From Didemnitutus sp047777955 (GTDB lineage: Bacteria > Verrucomicrobiota > Verrucomicrobiia > Opitutales > Opitutaceae), in assembly GCF_047777955.1 (NCBI RefSeq), contig NZ_CP180536.1:79785-143784 (forward strand): a stretch of 64,000 nt of DNA, in the 5' to 3' direction. The translations under genes were made by a program, and so were the position numbers. The stretch's first letter is position 1. Every line of letters begins with the position of its first letter. Below, one piece after another: positions 17,168 through 26,075 of this stretch. The notes under the pieces were generated by a model. It was given only the letters and a program-made list of their open reading frames with translations, did not search any database and was not told the origin of the DNA.

Positions 17168-17584
17168 ATGAAAAAAATACTTCTCTACATTATCACGGCC
17201 GCCGCTGCGTGCTCGCTTTTCTCCGCGGAGCCGACGAAAGCGCCGGCTACCCCGGCGCCGGCCCCCTTGGGGAAAGGTCAGCAACTTGCCCCGGTTGTAA
17301 GCGAAAGCTTCGTGATGCCGAACGGGCTCCCCCTAGAGCGCTATCGTGAAGCCGAGAAGTTTATCCGCGAAGCTTACAAGGCCCCCGAGTTGCAGGATGC
17401 GGTGAAGCGCCTCAATGAGGCCCTTGCCGCGCTGGAAAAGCGCGTCGTGGATCTTGCGGCGCAACGCGCGCCGGATCGTCGCGACGACGTGCAGAAAGTC
17501 GTCGATTACCGCCGTCATCTACGCGAGCAGACGGCAGGCAATGCCACGGTAACGAACGCACAGGAACCGAAGGCGAAGAAATAA
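17168..17584 (+). CDS. Small secreted coiled protein
   Basis: 138 aa. Sec signal MKKILLYIITAAAACSLFSA (a C-S-L-F site follows, but no standard lipobox), a Pro/Ala linker (APATPAPAPLGKG), then a helical domain with heptads (LQDAVKRLNEALAALEKRVVDLAAQ). It lies between the two adhesin genes and may help export or anchor them; function unknown. Confidence 0.65.
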   Translation: MKKILLYIITAAAACSLFSAEPTKAPATPAPAPLGKGQQLAPVVSESFVMPNGLPLERYREAEKFIREAYKAPELQDAVKRLNEALAALEKRVVDLAAQRAPDRRDDVQKVVDYRRHLREQTAGNATVTNAQEPKAKK

Positions 17585-17604
17585 TCGTCCATCGCAGCCA
17601 AGAC

Positions 17605-20600
17605 ATGCGACATTTCAACATAGCCCGTATCGTCGGCCTCGCGTTGTTCGGCCTCGTGCTGAGCAGTCGAGCTTTTGCGGAGGCCTACACCTATGGAACG
17701 TGGAATGTCGGCAATGGTGGTGCCTTGGTCGCGGGCAGCACTCAGGTCGTTTCGGGCAGCAACGGCGGGTTGGTGATCTATGGGGAATCTGATGGCGGCC
17801 AGATTTGGGCCTACAACAACAGCACTGGGCAAAGCGTTGTTCTCCACACCCAGTATTGGGGTTGGCACAGCGCAACCGCGGTGATGAACGCAGCGAGTTG
17901 GAACGGGGCCGCTAATTGGACACCGCCAAGCGCGGGATATTGGACGATCTACGGCAGTTTGCTGGCTAGTGGCAGCCGCTACGTGGATACCCCAGTGATT
18001 TCCTTCTACGCGAAGTCGCGCAGCCTGAGTATTTCAGCGCCAGGCACCGCGTATGCCGGTTCAAATGTCTCGATCACGGCGAGTGCGGCGACCGACGGCT
18101 ACGATTCTGAGCAGATCGGCTTTTGGCATGTGCAGTATTCTACGGACGGAGGTGCGTCGTGGAACTGGGGTAGCTCCGATGTGAACGTTGGGGCCAACCG
18201 ATCGCAGACCTACAACATCACGGCTGGCGGCACAGGCAGCACTGTGGTTCTCCGCGCCAAGCCTGCGTTTCGCGGCGGAGCCGCCGGCGATGTGGATTAC
18301 AACGGCGGAGCGATCGACTGGGGCGGTTCATGGGATACTTGGGGAACGCCTCCCGCGAAGTATGCGTATGTGAGCATCGTTGCGCCGCCGAATTCCGCGC
18401 CGTCCATCTCGTGGTATGACATCCCCGGCACATTCTACTACGGCGGCACCCACTATGCCAGAGCGCAGGCATCTGACCCCGATGGCAATCTCACGCGCAT
18501 TGTGGTTCAGCGAAGCACCAATGGAGGCGCGTGGGAGGCTTACACTGACACTTCCTTCGGCTCGACATCCAGCAGTGTCTCGCCGGCAACGACGTTCTCC
18601 GTTGGTATCCAACCAAACAATTACTACACCTACCGCGCCGCCGCATACGATGCGATGGGGGCAAGTTCGACTTGGATACAATCGGGCAACTACTATCCTA
18701 CGGATCGCTACCCGATCGTAAACACGGCCGTTAGTGCCGGCACGATCGCATTTGGTCAGAGCGTAACAGCGTTTTCGACAGCGACAGATGCCGATGCGAA
18801 TTTGGCATTCCACGGTCTCCTCGTCTTGCGCCAGGATGGAACCGACTGGAATCGCGGGACCATGACGGATCACAGCACGGGGTGGGGCAACCATCCTACG
18901 ACACCGTATATCACAGCCGCGTCCTACACGAGCGGCGTGGTCTCAGGCGGAAGCAGCAGTCGCAGCATCACTTTCCTACCGACATGGGTTGGGTCTGTCA
19001 CTTTTCACTCCAATGCGAACGACGGGATTGTTTGGGCGTCCTCTGACACCAACAACTGGAATAACAACTGTGTTGGCTATGCGTCCGTAACCGTGACGAA
19101 GGCCACCCCGTCGGCGACCTTCGCTGGCAAGGCTTACTCATCCAGTCGATCGCTGACCGCCGCAGACCTCAACGCGTCTTTCGCCAATCCCTATTCCAGC
19201 TCTGTCGCGACTCCCACGGGAGCCGTCTCCTATACCATCGTCGCTGCCGCCGGCACCGGCGCGGCCCCCTCCAGCGGGGCGGTCGGTGTCGGCACAGTGC
19301 TCTATCCTGGCAGCTACACCGTCCGGGCGACCTACCCGGGTGACGGGAACTACAACTCAACCTCTGTCGATGCTACGTTCACGGTCTCGAACACCGTCCC
19401 CTCAACGACGCTCAGCGCTTCGCCCGCGTCGATGACATGGGGCGGATCTGCGACGATCACGAGCACGACGACGGATGCGGACGCGAATCTGACTTCCCAC
19501 GCAATCGACTACTCGACGGATAATGCGAGCTGGGTTGCTGGCGGGACGACGTGGAACGGCACGACTTCCAGCGCAACGCGGTGGGATGGTGCGAACACAT
19601 CGAGCAACACGCTCACCGTCACCTGGAATCCGCCTTCTGCCGGTATCTTCTATTTCCGATCGCGCGGTGCGGACTCGACTGGCGCGACCTCATCTTTCCA
19701 GACCGCGACGGTCACGGTGGCGAAAGCCAACCAGACTGTTTCCATCTCACCATCCAGCCAGACGATCACGGTTGGGGGAACCATCACCTTCACCGCAAGT
19801 GGAGGGAACACGAGTTACACCTGGGGCGGCTCCGCCGGCGCCAGCGGTAGCGGATCATCCAAGGCGGTTGTTTTCTCTACCGCCGGCACGTTCACCGTCA
19901 CGGTCGTTGATTCCGGCAACACGAACTACAACGGGTCCAACACCGCGACCGCAACGATCACAGTAGTTGCGGCGCCGACGGCTAGCCTCGCCAAGACTGT
20001 CGCGAGCGGGACGTATCCCGGCAGCGTGACGCTCACGCCGTCATTTGCCAACTCGACATCGGCCGCGATCTCGCAGAGCGCGCCGACGAGCGGGACCATC
20101 ACGAATTCGCCGACATCAGGGACTGGTGTTTCGCTCACAAATCTGAATGCCGGTTCCTACACTTGGACCCTGACGGCCACCAATGCCGCAGGGACAGCAG
20201 CAACGTCCACGGTCTCACAAACTATCGCTCAAGCTCCGCAGACATCAGTTGCCGTGTCTCCAACGACGGCCACGGTGACGGCGGGCGGGTCTGTCACCTT
20301 CACGGCTTCCGGTGGACTCAGCAGCGTAGGTTACACTTGGGGTGGAAGCGCATCTGGATCTGGAAGCAGCAAGGCGGTCGCGTTTGCCACGCCTGGCACA
20401 TACTCGGTCACTGTTTATGCGGGGGCTGATACCAACTACACGGCCTCGAACACGGCGAGTGCGACGGTGACAGTGGTGGCGGCGCCGACGGCGACGCTGA
20501 GCCGCACGATCAACAGCGGTGCGTATCCTGGCAACGTGACGCTGAACTGGAGCACGACGAACGCGACGAGCGCGACGGTGAGCGGTCCTGGCTTCACCGG

Positions 20601-22299
20601 AGCGCAGGCAGTGAGCGTGCCGAGTGGATCGAGCACGCTGGGCAGCCTGGCGCCCGGCACCTACTCGTGGACGTTGACGGCCACGAACTCGGCCGGTGCG
20701 ACGGCGACCTCCACGGCCTCGGCGACGATCACGCAGGCCGGGCAGACCGTCTCGATCTCGCCGACATCGAGCACGGTCGTCGCCGGCGGCTCGGTCACGT
20801 TCACCGCCTCCGGGGCGCAGAGCAGCGCCGGCTACACCTGGGGCGGCAGCTCGGGCGCCTCCGGCTCGGGCTCGACCAAGGCGGTGTCCTTCCCGACGGC
20901 CGGCACCTACACCGTCACGGTGCAGTCTCCGGCCGACACCAACTATTCCGCTTCCAACACCGCCTCCGCCTCCGTCACCGTCGTCAACAGCTCAGGCACA
21001 ATCGTATTTCCCGCCGCGGCCCCTGGCGGGAGCAGCACACGAACACTCGCGATCGGAAATACCGGCAACTCTGTCCTGAACGTCACGACCTTGACGGCCG
21101 CCGGCGACACAGTGGCCGCAGAATTTACCTCTGCTGCTTCGTCGGCAACGACGGCCGCGAGCAGCACCACAAACGTTGTGCTGACATTCTCTCCGGCCAC
21201 CACGGGCACGCGAACAGGCGTGCTCCAAGTGGTGAGCAACGATTCGGCGGCGACCCCCCTCTACTACGCGCTGCAAGGCGACGGCTCGAACATTCCGACC
21301 GCGACGATCAGCGCGGCGCCGGCGACCGGCACCGCGCCGCACAACATCACCGTTGTGTGGAGCACAACGAATGCGACGAGCGTAACGGTGAGCGGAACAA
21401 GCCTCACCTCCACTGCGGCCAGCGGCTCGCAGGCGGTCAGCGGGTTGCCCGCCGGCACCCACGTTTACACCGTGACCGCGACGGGACCAGGCGGGACGGC
21501 GACTCAATCGGCGTCGGTGGTGGTTAGCCCGCCTCCCGTCACGCTGACTGTGACGGTGGTCGGATCGGGGAATGTCACCGGCGCCGGCACCTATTCCCAA
21601 GGTGCGACGGCGACTCTCACGGCCGCAGGAACAAATGGCCAAGTGTTCAAGAGTTGGAGCGGGGCGATGTCGGGCAACGCCAATCCCGCGGCGTTGCTGA
21701 TGGACAGCAACAAGGCCGTGACCGCGACATTCGGACCGCCGATGGCGGTTCTCACCGTGAACATGAACGCCGGCGGATCAGTGACCGGAGGCGGTTCGTA
21801 TTCGATTAACGACATGGCGAGCTTCAGTGCGACGCCGGACTCCACTCACTATTTCGTGGGGTGGAGTGGCGACTACACCGGGGCTGCAACGGCCGGCTCG
21901 ATCCTCATGGACACTGACCATGTGGTGACTGCGACCTTCGCCTCCAAATTGGCCCAAACGATCACCTTCCCGAACCCCGGCGATCTCGAAATGCGGTCTG
22001 CGCCTTACACGTTGACGGCAGACGCAACCAGCGGTCTCCCGGTAACGCTGGTTGTCGTCAGCGGCCCCGCTACGATCTCGGGCAAGAATCTGACCGTGAC
22101 CGGTGCGGGCCAGATCACCGTGAAGGCCTCGCAAGCAGGCAACAGTCTCTATCTCCCGGCGCCGGATGTTACCCAAATCTTCAATGGCGTGATTACGCCG
22201 CCTACGGTGACAGCCCAGGGCGAGAGCGCCGGCAAGGTGAAGAAGGATGGCACGAAAGAGCAGAACGCGCCTGTCCACTACATCATCAAGAACAACTAG
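17605..22299 (+). CDS. Giant secreted adhesin with Ig-like and InlB-like repeats
   Basis: 1564 aa. Signal peptide 1-26 (VGLALFGLVLSSRAFA). Residues 30-350 form a unique Trp/Tyr-rich head; about 350-780 hold bacterial Ig-like units; about 780-1130 hold repeated VSISPxSxTVxxGGxVTFTASG / TVTVxxxxxxNYxxSNTA domains; then a choice-of-anchor-D-like unit; then two divergent InlB-B-like repeats (GSVTGGGSY ... VGWSGDYTG ... DTDHVVTATF); then a final beta domain (QTITFPNPGD). It ends in basic VKKDGTKEQN...IIKNN with no LPXTG or PEP-CTERM sorting signal. Likely a surface adhesin; a strong terminator follows. Confidence 0.8.
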   Translation: MRHFNIARIVGLALFGLVLSSRAFAEAYTYGTWNVGNGGALVAGSTQVVSGSNGGLVIYGESDGGQIWAYNNSTGQSVVLHTQYWGWHSATAVMNAASWNGAANWTPPSAGYWTIYGSLLASGSRYVDTPVISFYAKSRSLSISAPGTAYAGSNVSITASAATDGYDSEQIGFWHVQYSTDGGASWNWGSSDVNVGANRSQTYNITAGGTGSTVVLRAKPAFRGGAAGDVDYNGGAIDWGGSWDTWGTPPAKYAYVSIVAPPNSAPSISWYDIPGTFYYGGTHYARAQASDPDGNLTRIVVQRSTNGGAWEAYTDTSFGSTSSSVSPATTFSVGIQPNNYYTYRAAAYDAMGASSTWIQSGNYYPTDRYPIVNTAVSAGTIAFGQSVTAFSTATDADANLAFHGLLVLRQDGTDWNRGTMTDHSTGWGNHPTTPYITAASYTSGVVSGGSSSRSITFLPTWVGSVTFHSNANDGIVWASSDTNNWNNNCVGYASVTVTKATPSATFAGKAYSSSRSLTAADLNASFANPYSSSVATPTGAVSYTIVAAAGTGAAPSSGAVGVGTVLYPGSYTVRATYPGDGNYNSTSVDATFTVSNTVPSTTLSASPASMTWGGSATITSTTTDADANLTSHAIDYSTDNASWVAGGTTWNGTTSSATRWDGANTSSNTLTVTWNPPSAGIFYFRSRGADSTGATSSFQTATVTVAKANQTVSISPSSQTITVGGTITFTASGGNTSYTWGGSAGASGSGSSKAVVFSTAGTFTVTVVDSGNTNYNGSNTATATITVVAAPTASLAKTVASGTYPGSVTLTPSFANSTSAAISQSAPTSGTITNSPTSGTGVSLTNLNAGSYTWTLTATNAAGTAATSTVSQTIAQAPQTSVAVSPTTATVTAGGSVTFTASGGLSSVGYTWGGSASGSGSSKAVAFATPGTYSVTVYAGADTNYTASNTASATVTVVAAPTATLSRTINSGAYPGNVTLNWSTTNATSATVSGPGFTGAQAVSVPSGSSTLGSLAPGTYSWTLTATNSAGATATSTASATITQAGQTVSISPTSSTVVAGGSVTFTASGAQSSAGYTWGGSSGASGSGSTKAVSFPTAGTYTVTVQSPADTNYSASNTASASVTVVNSSGTIVFPAAAPGGSSTRTLAIGNTGNSVLNVTTLTAAGDTVAAEFTSAASSATTAASSTTNVVLTFSPATTGTRTGVLQVVSNDSAATPLYYALQGDGSNIPTATISAAPATGTAPHNITVVWSTTNATSVTVSGTSLTSTAASGSQAVSGLPAGTHVYTVTATGPGGTATQSASVVVSPPPVTLTVTVVGSGNVTGAGTYSQGATATLTAAGTNGQVFKSWSGAMSGNANPAALLMDSNKAVTATFGPPMAVLTVNMNAGGSVTGGGSYSINDMASFSATPDSTHYFVGWSGDYTGAATAGSILMDTDHVVTATFASKLAQTITFPNPGDLEMRSAPYTLTADATSGLPVTLVVVSGPATISGKNLTVTGAGQITVKASQAGNSLYLPAPDVTQIFNGVITPPTVTAQGESAGKVKKDGTKEQNAPVHYIIKNN
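20437..20988 (+). repeat. 552-bp direct repeat, copy 2
   Basis: Identical to 16244-16795. Neighbouring Ig-like units in this gene are only similar at protein level, so this block was recently copied or homogenised. Confidence 0.95.
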
Positions 22300-22383
22300 C
22301 CGGCTTTCCGGCTTGAGGGGGTAACGGGTGCAGCGAAGATCGCCGGCGGGGGCGATCTCCATCATCAGTGGGTCTCGTCTCCG

Positions 22384-22421
22384 GCCCGGCCGCGCCAACA
22401 GGTGCGCCGGGCTTCTCTTTT
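22384..22421 (+). terminator. Rho-independent terminator after the giant adhesin
   Basis: Stem GCCCGG-(C)-CGCGCC, loop AACA, then GGTGCG-CCGGGC, followed by TTCTCTTTT. Another 8-bp stem, AGATCGCC/GGCGATCT, lies just upstream. It separates the adhesin from the convergent gene at 22427. Confidence 0.8.
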
Positions 22422-22426
22422 GGCGC

Positions 22427-22951
22427 TCAGCGACGTGTCGCTGACGACGCTCCCATGTGATGCAGGAAACGGCGCAGGAACGACGGCAACGGGCCTAAAA
22501 CGCGTTTCGGAATGTCTTCCCAGGGTCCGAGGGGGGCCGCGGTCCTGCGCTGCGCTACGGCCGCAGAAACGCGGTAGCGGTAGCCATCATGTTCGAGGAC
22601 AACCTGCGTCCAGGTGCGTCCCTCGGTATTTCGGTTGAAGCGGACCAGCAGCTTGGCGTTGGTCGGCAGGATCTCACGGGGGAATGTGGCGAGACGTGTC
22701 TTGGCGCTGCGCTCCGTGGAGGCCTGAGCCTTCCTGGCAAGATTCACGGCCGACTTGGCGGCGCGCAGGCCTCCGTTTCGCTTCACTTCGGGGGGCATCT
22801 CGTGCGAGAGCCAGATGCCCTGTATGCGGTAGGCTTCACGAACGGCCTTGGGCATGCCCCGTTTCCGAATCCCGTGAGGTAGCCGCATCCAGTCCGCGAT
22901 CACCAATCGGGCGTCGTAGATTTTCTGTTTGGAGGGCAACGGTTGAGGCAT
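22427..22951 (-). CDS. Basic hypothetical protein
   Basis: 174 aa from ATG 22951 (MPQPLPSKQKIYDARLVIAD). Very basic: IRKRGMPKAVREAYR, AKSAVNLARKAQ, and a compact domain LLVRFNRNTEGRTWTQVVLEH. The C-terminus is rich in Arg. Likely nucleic-acid binding; no family recognised. Last gene of the tip-proximal block. Confidence 0.65.
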   Translation of the reverse strand: MPQPLPSKQKIYDARLVIADWMRLPHGIRKRGMPKAVREAYRIQGIWLSHEMPPEVKRNGGLRAAKSAVNLARKAQASTERSAKTRLATFPREILPTNAKLLVRFNRNTEGRTWTQVVLEHDGYRYRVSAAVAQRRTAAPLGPWEDIPKRVLGPLPSFLRRFLHHMGASSATRR

Positions 22952-22964
22952 GGGGAAGGGGCGA

Positions 22965-23237
22965 TTAGAGCGTTTCGGCCGGCGTCGGGCGATCTCGATC
23001 CGCGGCCGGCGCCAGGCTGCGCTCGTATTCATTGAGCGCGTAGAGGTCTCTGGCAAAGTGCGTGTTGACCCAGCCATCGAACCAGCGGAGGTGCAATAGC
23101 CAGGTGGCGCCCTCAAAAGGATACGGGTTCGTCTTGTGACTCATCCCGGCGCGAGCCGCATGGCAACCGGCCGTGAGCGCGTAGGCCTCGCTTGAGGGCA
23201 GTTCGGGCAGATCATGAATGGACTGTTCGCTTTCCAT
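22965..23237 (-). CDS. Ribosome modulation factor-like small protein
   Basis: 90 aa. Residues 17-55 read A-x-x-A-G-C-H-A-A-R-A-G then N-P-Y-P-F and W-x-x-x-L-R-W-F-D-G-W, the pattern of Rmf/CrpP-like proteins (G-x-x-A ... CPY ... W-x-x-G-W). True RMF drives 100S ribosome dimers; short relatives are common on mobile elements. Start overlaps the helicase stop by one base. The family call is moderate. Confidence 0.5.
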   Translation of the reverse strand: MESEQSIHDLPELPSSEAYALTAGCHAARAGMSHKTNPYPFEGATWLLHLRWFDGWVNTHFARDLYALNEYERSLAPAADRDRPTPAETL

Positions 23238-24827
23238 CAGCGACGACCAGAGGCGAGAGACGACGGAACGTTGCCCGCCGGCGGATTGAAATAGTTTTGG
23301 CAGTTGCTCGGCAGCGTGGAGCGCAGGCGGCATCGCGTGGCGGCGACATAGAGCAGGTTCACCGACTCGGAGAATTCCGCAGGCGTTACAGAAGAGCGGA
23401 ACTTCGCCAGCTTCTCCGAGTTGTCGAGCGGAAGGAAATCGTCGGAGAGTTGGGTGAAGTCCCACTCCTTGCCCTTCGATCGGTGCGCGCTAGAGAGCGC
23501 GATCGTGGGCTTCATCAGGGCCCGTGCACGCCGCCTCGATCTCGCTGAGGATGTGCGGCACGGCCGTGCTGTATCTGTCGATGAGCGCAGTCATCGACTT
23601 CAATTCGGCATCGCCGCCCTTGCCGTTCTCGGATTCGGGCGGATTGGCGTAGTCGAGCAGCGCACCGTAGGAAGCGAATTGCCGCAGCCAAGGAGTGCGC
23701 ACGTTGCCACTGCGTCCGGTCCAGAGGGAATACACGTCACGAATCTCCGAAAACTTGTAGGGGCCTGTGGGCTTGAAACCATCCTGTTCGCGGGTGGCCG
23801 CGAAGTGGAACCGCGTGCGCCGCTGATTGAGGAGCGACGCCGCCTTGTCCACCAAGGCGGCATTGGTTCGCGCGATGAAGCACGTCGTCGTGGCTTCGCT
23901 CGGCGACTTCGTTCCTTTGCCGCGGCCGATCAGCTTAACCGGGTCGCCTTTGAAATCGTTGAGCAAGCGCGAAGCCTGATTCGCCACGAGTTGAGGAAAT
24001 CGGAACGATTGCGTGAGGGTGAGACTGTAGTTCGCTCGATCGGCCATTTTCTCCAGCGCATTGGTCGCTCGGCGAAAGGCGTAGATGGCTTGGTGGCGAT
24101 CGCCAACCATCACGACGCGCTTGCCAGCGGCGAGCTGGAGTTCAACGAACCGCAGCAGCAGGGGATTGAGGTCCTGGGACTCGTCCACGAGCACCAGGTC
24201 GAAAGGCACAACGGGCGCCGAGTAAATGTAAGCCCAGAGGTATGCGTCGTGTGGGACCGCTACGGCCGGGCCGACTCCCTCGAAGATCGAGCGATAGAGC
24301 GCGATGCAGCCCCGAATCACAGAAGCTTTCTCTAGGGGCGCGAGCATTCCCCAGCCGGCGTCGATGACGAGTTGCGATGTGAACGCATCGACGGGACTCG
24401 CCACGCTGCCGGAATCGAGCGGAAGGCAGAGGAAGTAGTTGAAGACATCGACCACCGCTTGCGCCTCGTCAGATGAGCTGATCCGCAAAAGCGTTTGGAG
24501 GTCTCGTGCACGAAGGTTGCCAAGGCGTGTCTTCCACGTCGGGTTCTTCGGGATCATCGCTCCGTAGGCGAGGCTGTGAGCGGTCTTGCTCGTGACATTC
24601 TTCGGCAACCTGCCGGCGGCTTCCCGCGCCATATCGGCGTTGTAGCAGATATAGAGCACGCGCCAGTCGCGCGAGACCGCATCGGAAATGAGTTCGAGCG
24701 TCGAAGTCTTACCGGAACCGGCGTAGGCGTTGTAGAGCAGTAGTTCGCCGGGGCCGAGCTTGGTGCTGATGGCGACGCCTTCAGCCTGCTCGGGCGTGGG
24801 AGTGAAATGGGAGCGGGAGGTTTTCAT
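23237..24827 (-). pseudogene. UvrD/Fbh1-like helicase, frameshifted copy
   Basis: Left copy of the helicase that is intact at 37540-39129. Near 23490-23515 this arm reads GTGGG where the other has GTGG, so the frame ends early at 23490 after about 440 residues and loses motifs V and VI in frame. All upstream motifs are present. Probably a one-base sequencing difference. Confidence 0.7.
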
Positions 24828-25302
24828 CGGAACGATCGTGAAGTGCGGTGAGAGCGGTGGAGACCTGGCGCCGAAGGCTGGCGACCACTGCGCGATACTC
24901 AGCGCATGTGTCGATGTGGTCCCTGACGCTGGAGGCGCCTGAACTTACCGCGCCATGTGTGCGATCGACGTAGCGGCCGATCTCTTGCTGCGAATGGCGC
25001 GTGAATTCGAGGGCGAGGAAATAAAGGAGCTTCCTTGGCTCAGATAAACGGCCAGCACGCGAGCCAGGGCGTGAATTGGCGACGCAGATTTCCGCCTCGG
25101 GCACTCGGAAGTGAAGCGCAACGATCGAGCGGATCGTGTCGAGGTCGGCGTAATGGTCGGTATTGCCGGCGGCGCTGGAGGCCTCGCCGGCAACACCACG
25201 CTGCGCCACTGCCTGGCGCAGCGTGGAGAGTTCGGACATGCACGCGTCGATGCGACGAAGCAGCTCTTCGTTTGAAAGGCCTGCGAGGTCGGATGCGGGC
25301 AT
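24781..25302 (-). CDS. DnaA domain IV-like DNA-binding protein
   Basis: 173 aa. The C-terminal region SEPRKLLYFLALEFTRHSQQEIGRYVDRTHGAVSSGASSV follows the pattern of DnaA domain IV (basic helix, then E-I-G-R-x-x-x-R-x-H-x-x-V), which reads DnaA boxes. There is no AAA+ ATPase domain; the N-terminus has a short coiled coil (NEELLRRIDACMSELSTLRQ). It may mark the element's origin or recruit host DnaA. Its end overlaps the helicase start by 47 bp and the SSB gene follows it on the same strand in the operon order SSB-DnaA-C-helicase. Confidence 0.7.
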   Translation of the reverse strand: MPASDLAGLSNEELLRRIDACMSELSTLRQAVAQRGVAGEASSAAGNTDHYADLDTIRSIVALHFRVPEAEICVANSRPGSRAGRLSEPRKLLYFLALEFTRHSQQEIGRYVDRTHGAVSSGASSVRDHIDTCAEYRAVVASLRRQVSTALTALHDRSDENLPLPFHSHARAG

Positions 25303-25320
25303 GGTGAGAAGCGATCGAGA

Positions 25321-25722
25321 TTAGCGCTTCCGGGTGGATTTCGGCGCAGCGGGGGCCGGCGGTGCGGGCGGCGGCTCTTCGCTGGCGCCGGAGTCGGCGC
25401 CCTCGGGCTTGCGGCCGAGGAACTGCACGTCGATAGCCGTGCAGAAGAGCTTGCTGCGCTTTTCCTTGGTCGTCTTATCCTCCCAGGTGTTCATGCGGAG
25501 GCGACCTTCGACCAGGGCGGGCGAGCCCTTCTTGAGGTATTTGGCGCAGTTCTCGGCGCGCTTTTCCCATACCTCGATCTCGATGAAGACCGTTTCGTTT
25601 TCGTCGTAGGGGTCGTTCACGGCGAGGCGGAACGATGCGACGGCTTTCCCCTGCGGGGTGTAGCGAAGTTCGGGATCTCCGGTGAGATTCCCGACGAGGA
25701 CGAGTTTGTTGAATGAAGCCAT
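25321..25722 (-). CDS. ssb: Single-stranded DNA-binding protein with a basic tail
   Basis: 133 aa. A standard SSB OB-fold (MASFNKLVLVGNLTGDPELRYTPQGKAVASFRLAV ... GSPALVEGRLRMNTWEDKTTKEK), residues 1-105. The tail is Pro/Ala-rich and ends APKSTRKR. Bacterial SSBs normally end in an acidic D-D-x-I-P-F tip that recruits repair and replication enzymes; here that tip is absent and the end is basic, as in the MPPLP-tailed proteins. Leader is CA-rich without Shine-Dalgarno; both promoter-like boxes lie at 25781-25828. Confidence 0.92.
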   Translation of the reverse strand: MASFNKLVLVGNLTGDPELRYTPQGKAVASFRLAVNDPYDENETVFIEIEVWEKRAENCAKYLKKGSPALVEGRLRMNTWEDKTTKEKRSKLFCTAIDVQFLGRKPEGADSGASEEPPPAPPAPAAPKSTRKR

Positions 25723-25780
25723 GTGGCGGGTGGGTTTGTTGTTTGGATTTTGGTTTACCTGACCGCGGCAGGGTGCCGGG

Positions 25781-25828
25781 CCAGAAAGCGAGGGTCAATG
25801 CGCAAATGACATAGCGGAGACAAGTCAA
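25781..25828 (-). promoter_or_regulatory. Tandem promoter-like boxes before ssb
   Basis: On the minus strand TTGACTTGTCTC-CGCTAT-GTCATT then TTGACCCTCGCTTTCTGG. Both motifs recur before other genes of this element. Confidence 0.6.
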
Positions 25829-25859
25829 CGGTAGCAATTAAACGGGCGGGCGATGCAGA

Positions 25860-26075
25860 TTAGACTTCGTGCGCCACAGCTTCCGGCCAGTTTGCGCCTG
25901 CCCCTTGAGTCGGCTGTAACGTGCCTTTCTCACGATCGCATCGAGCACGGCGAAGCGCGTCGCGATCGAGTTCGTCCATGAGCTGCATCCATGCGCGCTC
26001 GTCCTTGTGCGGCGGTTTCGGCCTGCCGAGGACGCGCAGGTAGCGGATGACGGCGCGATCGAGCTTCGTAATCAT
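25860..26075 (-). CDS. Small protein downstream of the sigma-like gene (left copy, probably frameshifted)
   Basis: 71 aa here, 78 aa in the other arm. Shared N-terminus MITKLDRAVIRYLRVLGRPK...MDELDR. This arm has CGTCGCGATCG where the other has CGTGCGATCG (about 25958), so the C-termini differ. The right-arm version (RFAVLDAIVRKARYSRLKG) looks more like a real helix. Start overlaps the sigma-like stop by ATGA. Function unknown. Confidence 0.5.
   Translation of the reverse strand: MITKLDRAVIRYLRVLGRPKPPHKDERAWMQLMDELDRDALRRARCDREKGTLQPTQGAGANWPEAVAHEV

Noticed and set aside
22427..23116. 229-aa extension of the basic protein
   Set aside because: The first 55 residues overlap the RMF-like gene in another frame; ATG 22951 (MPQPLPSK) fits gene spacing.
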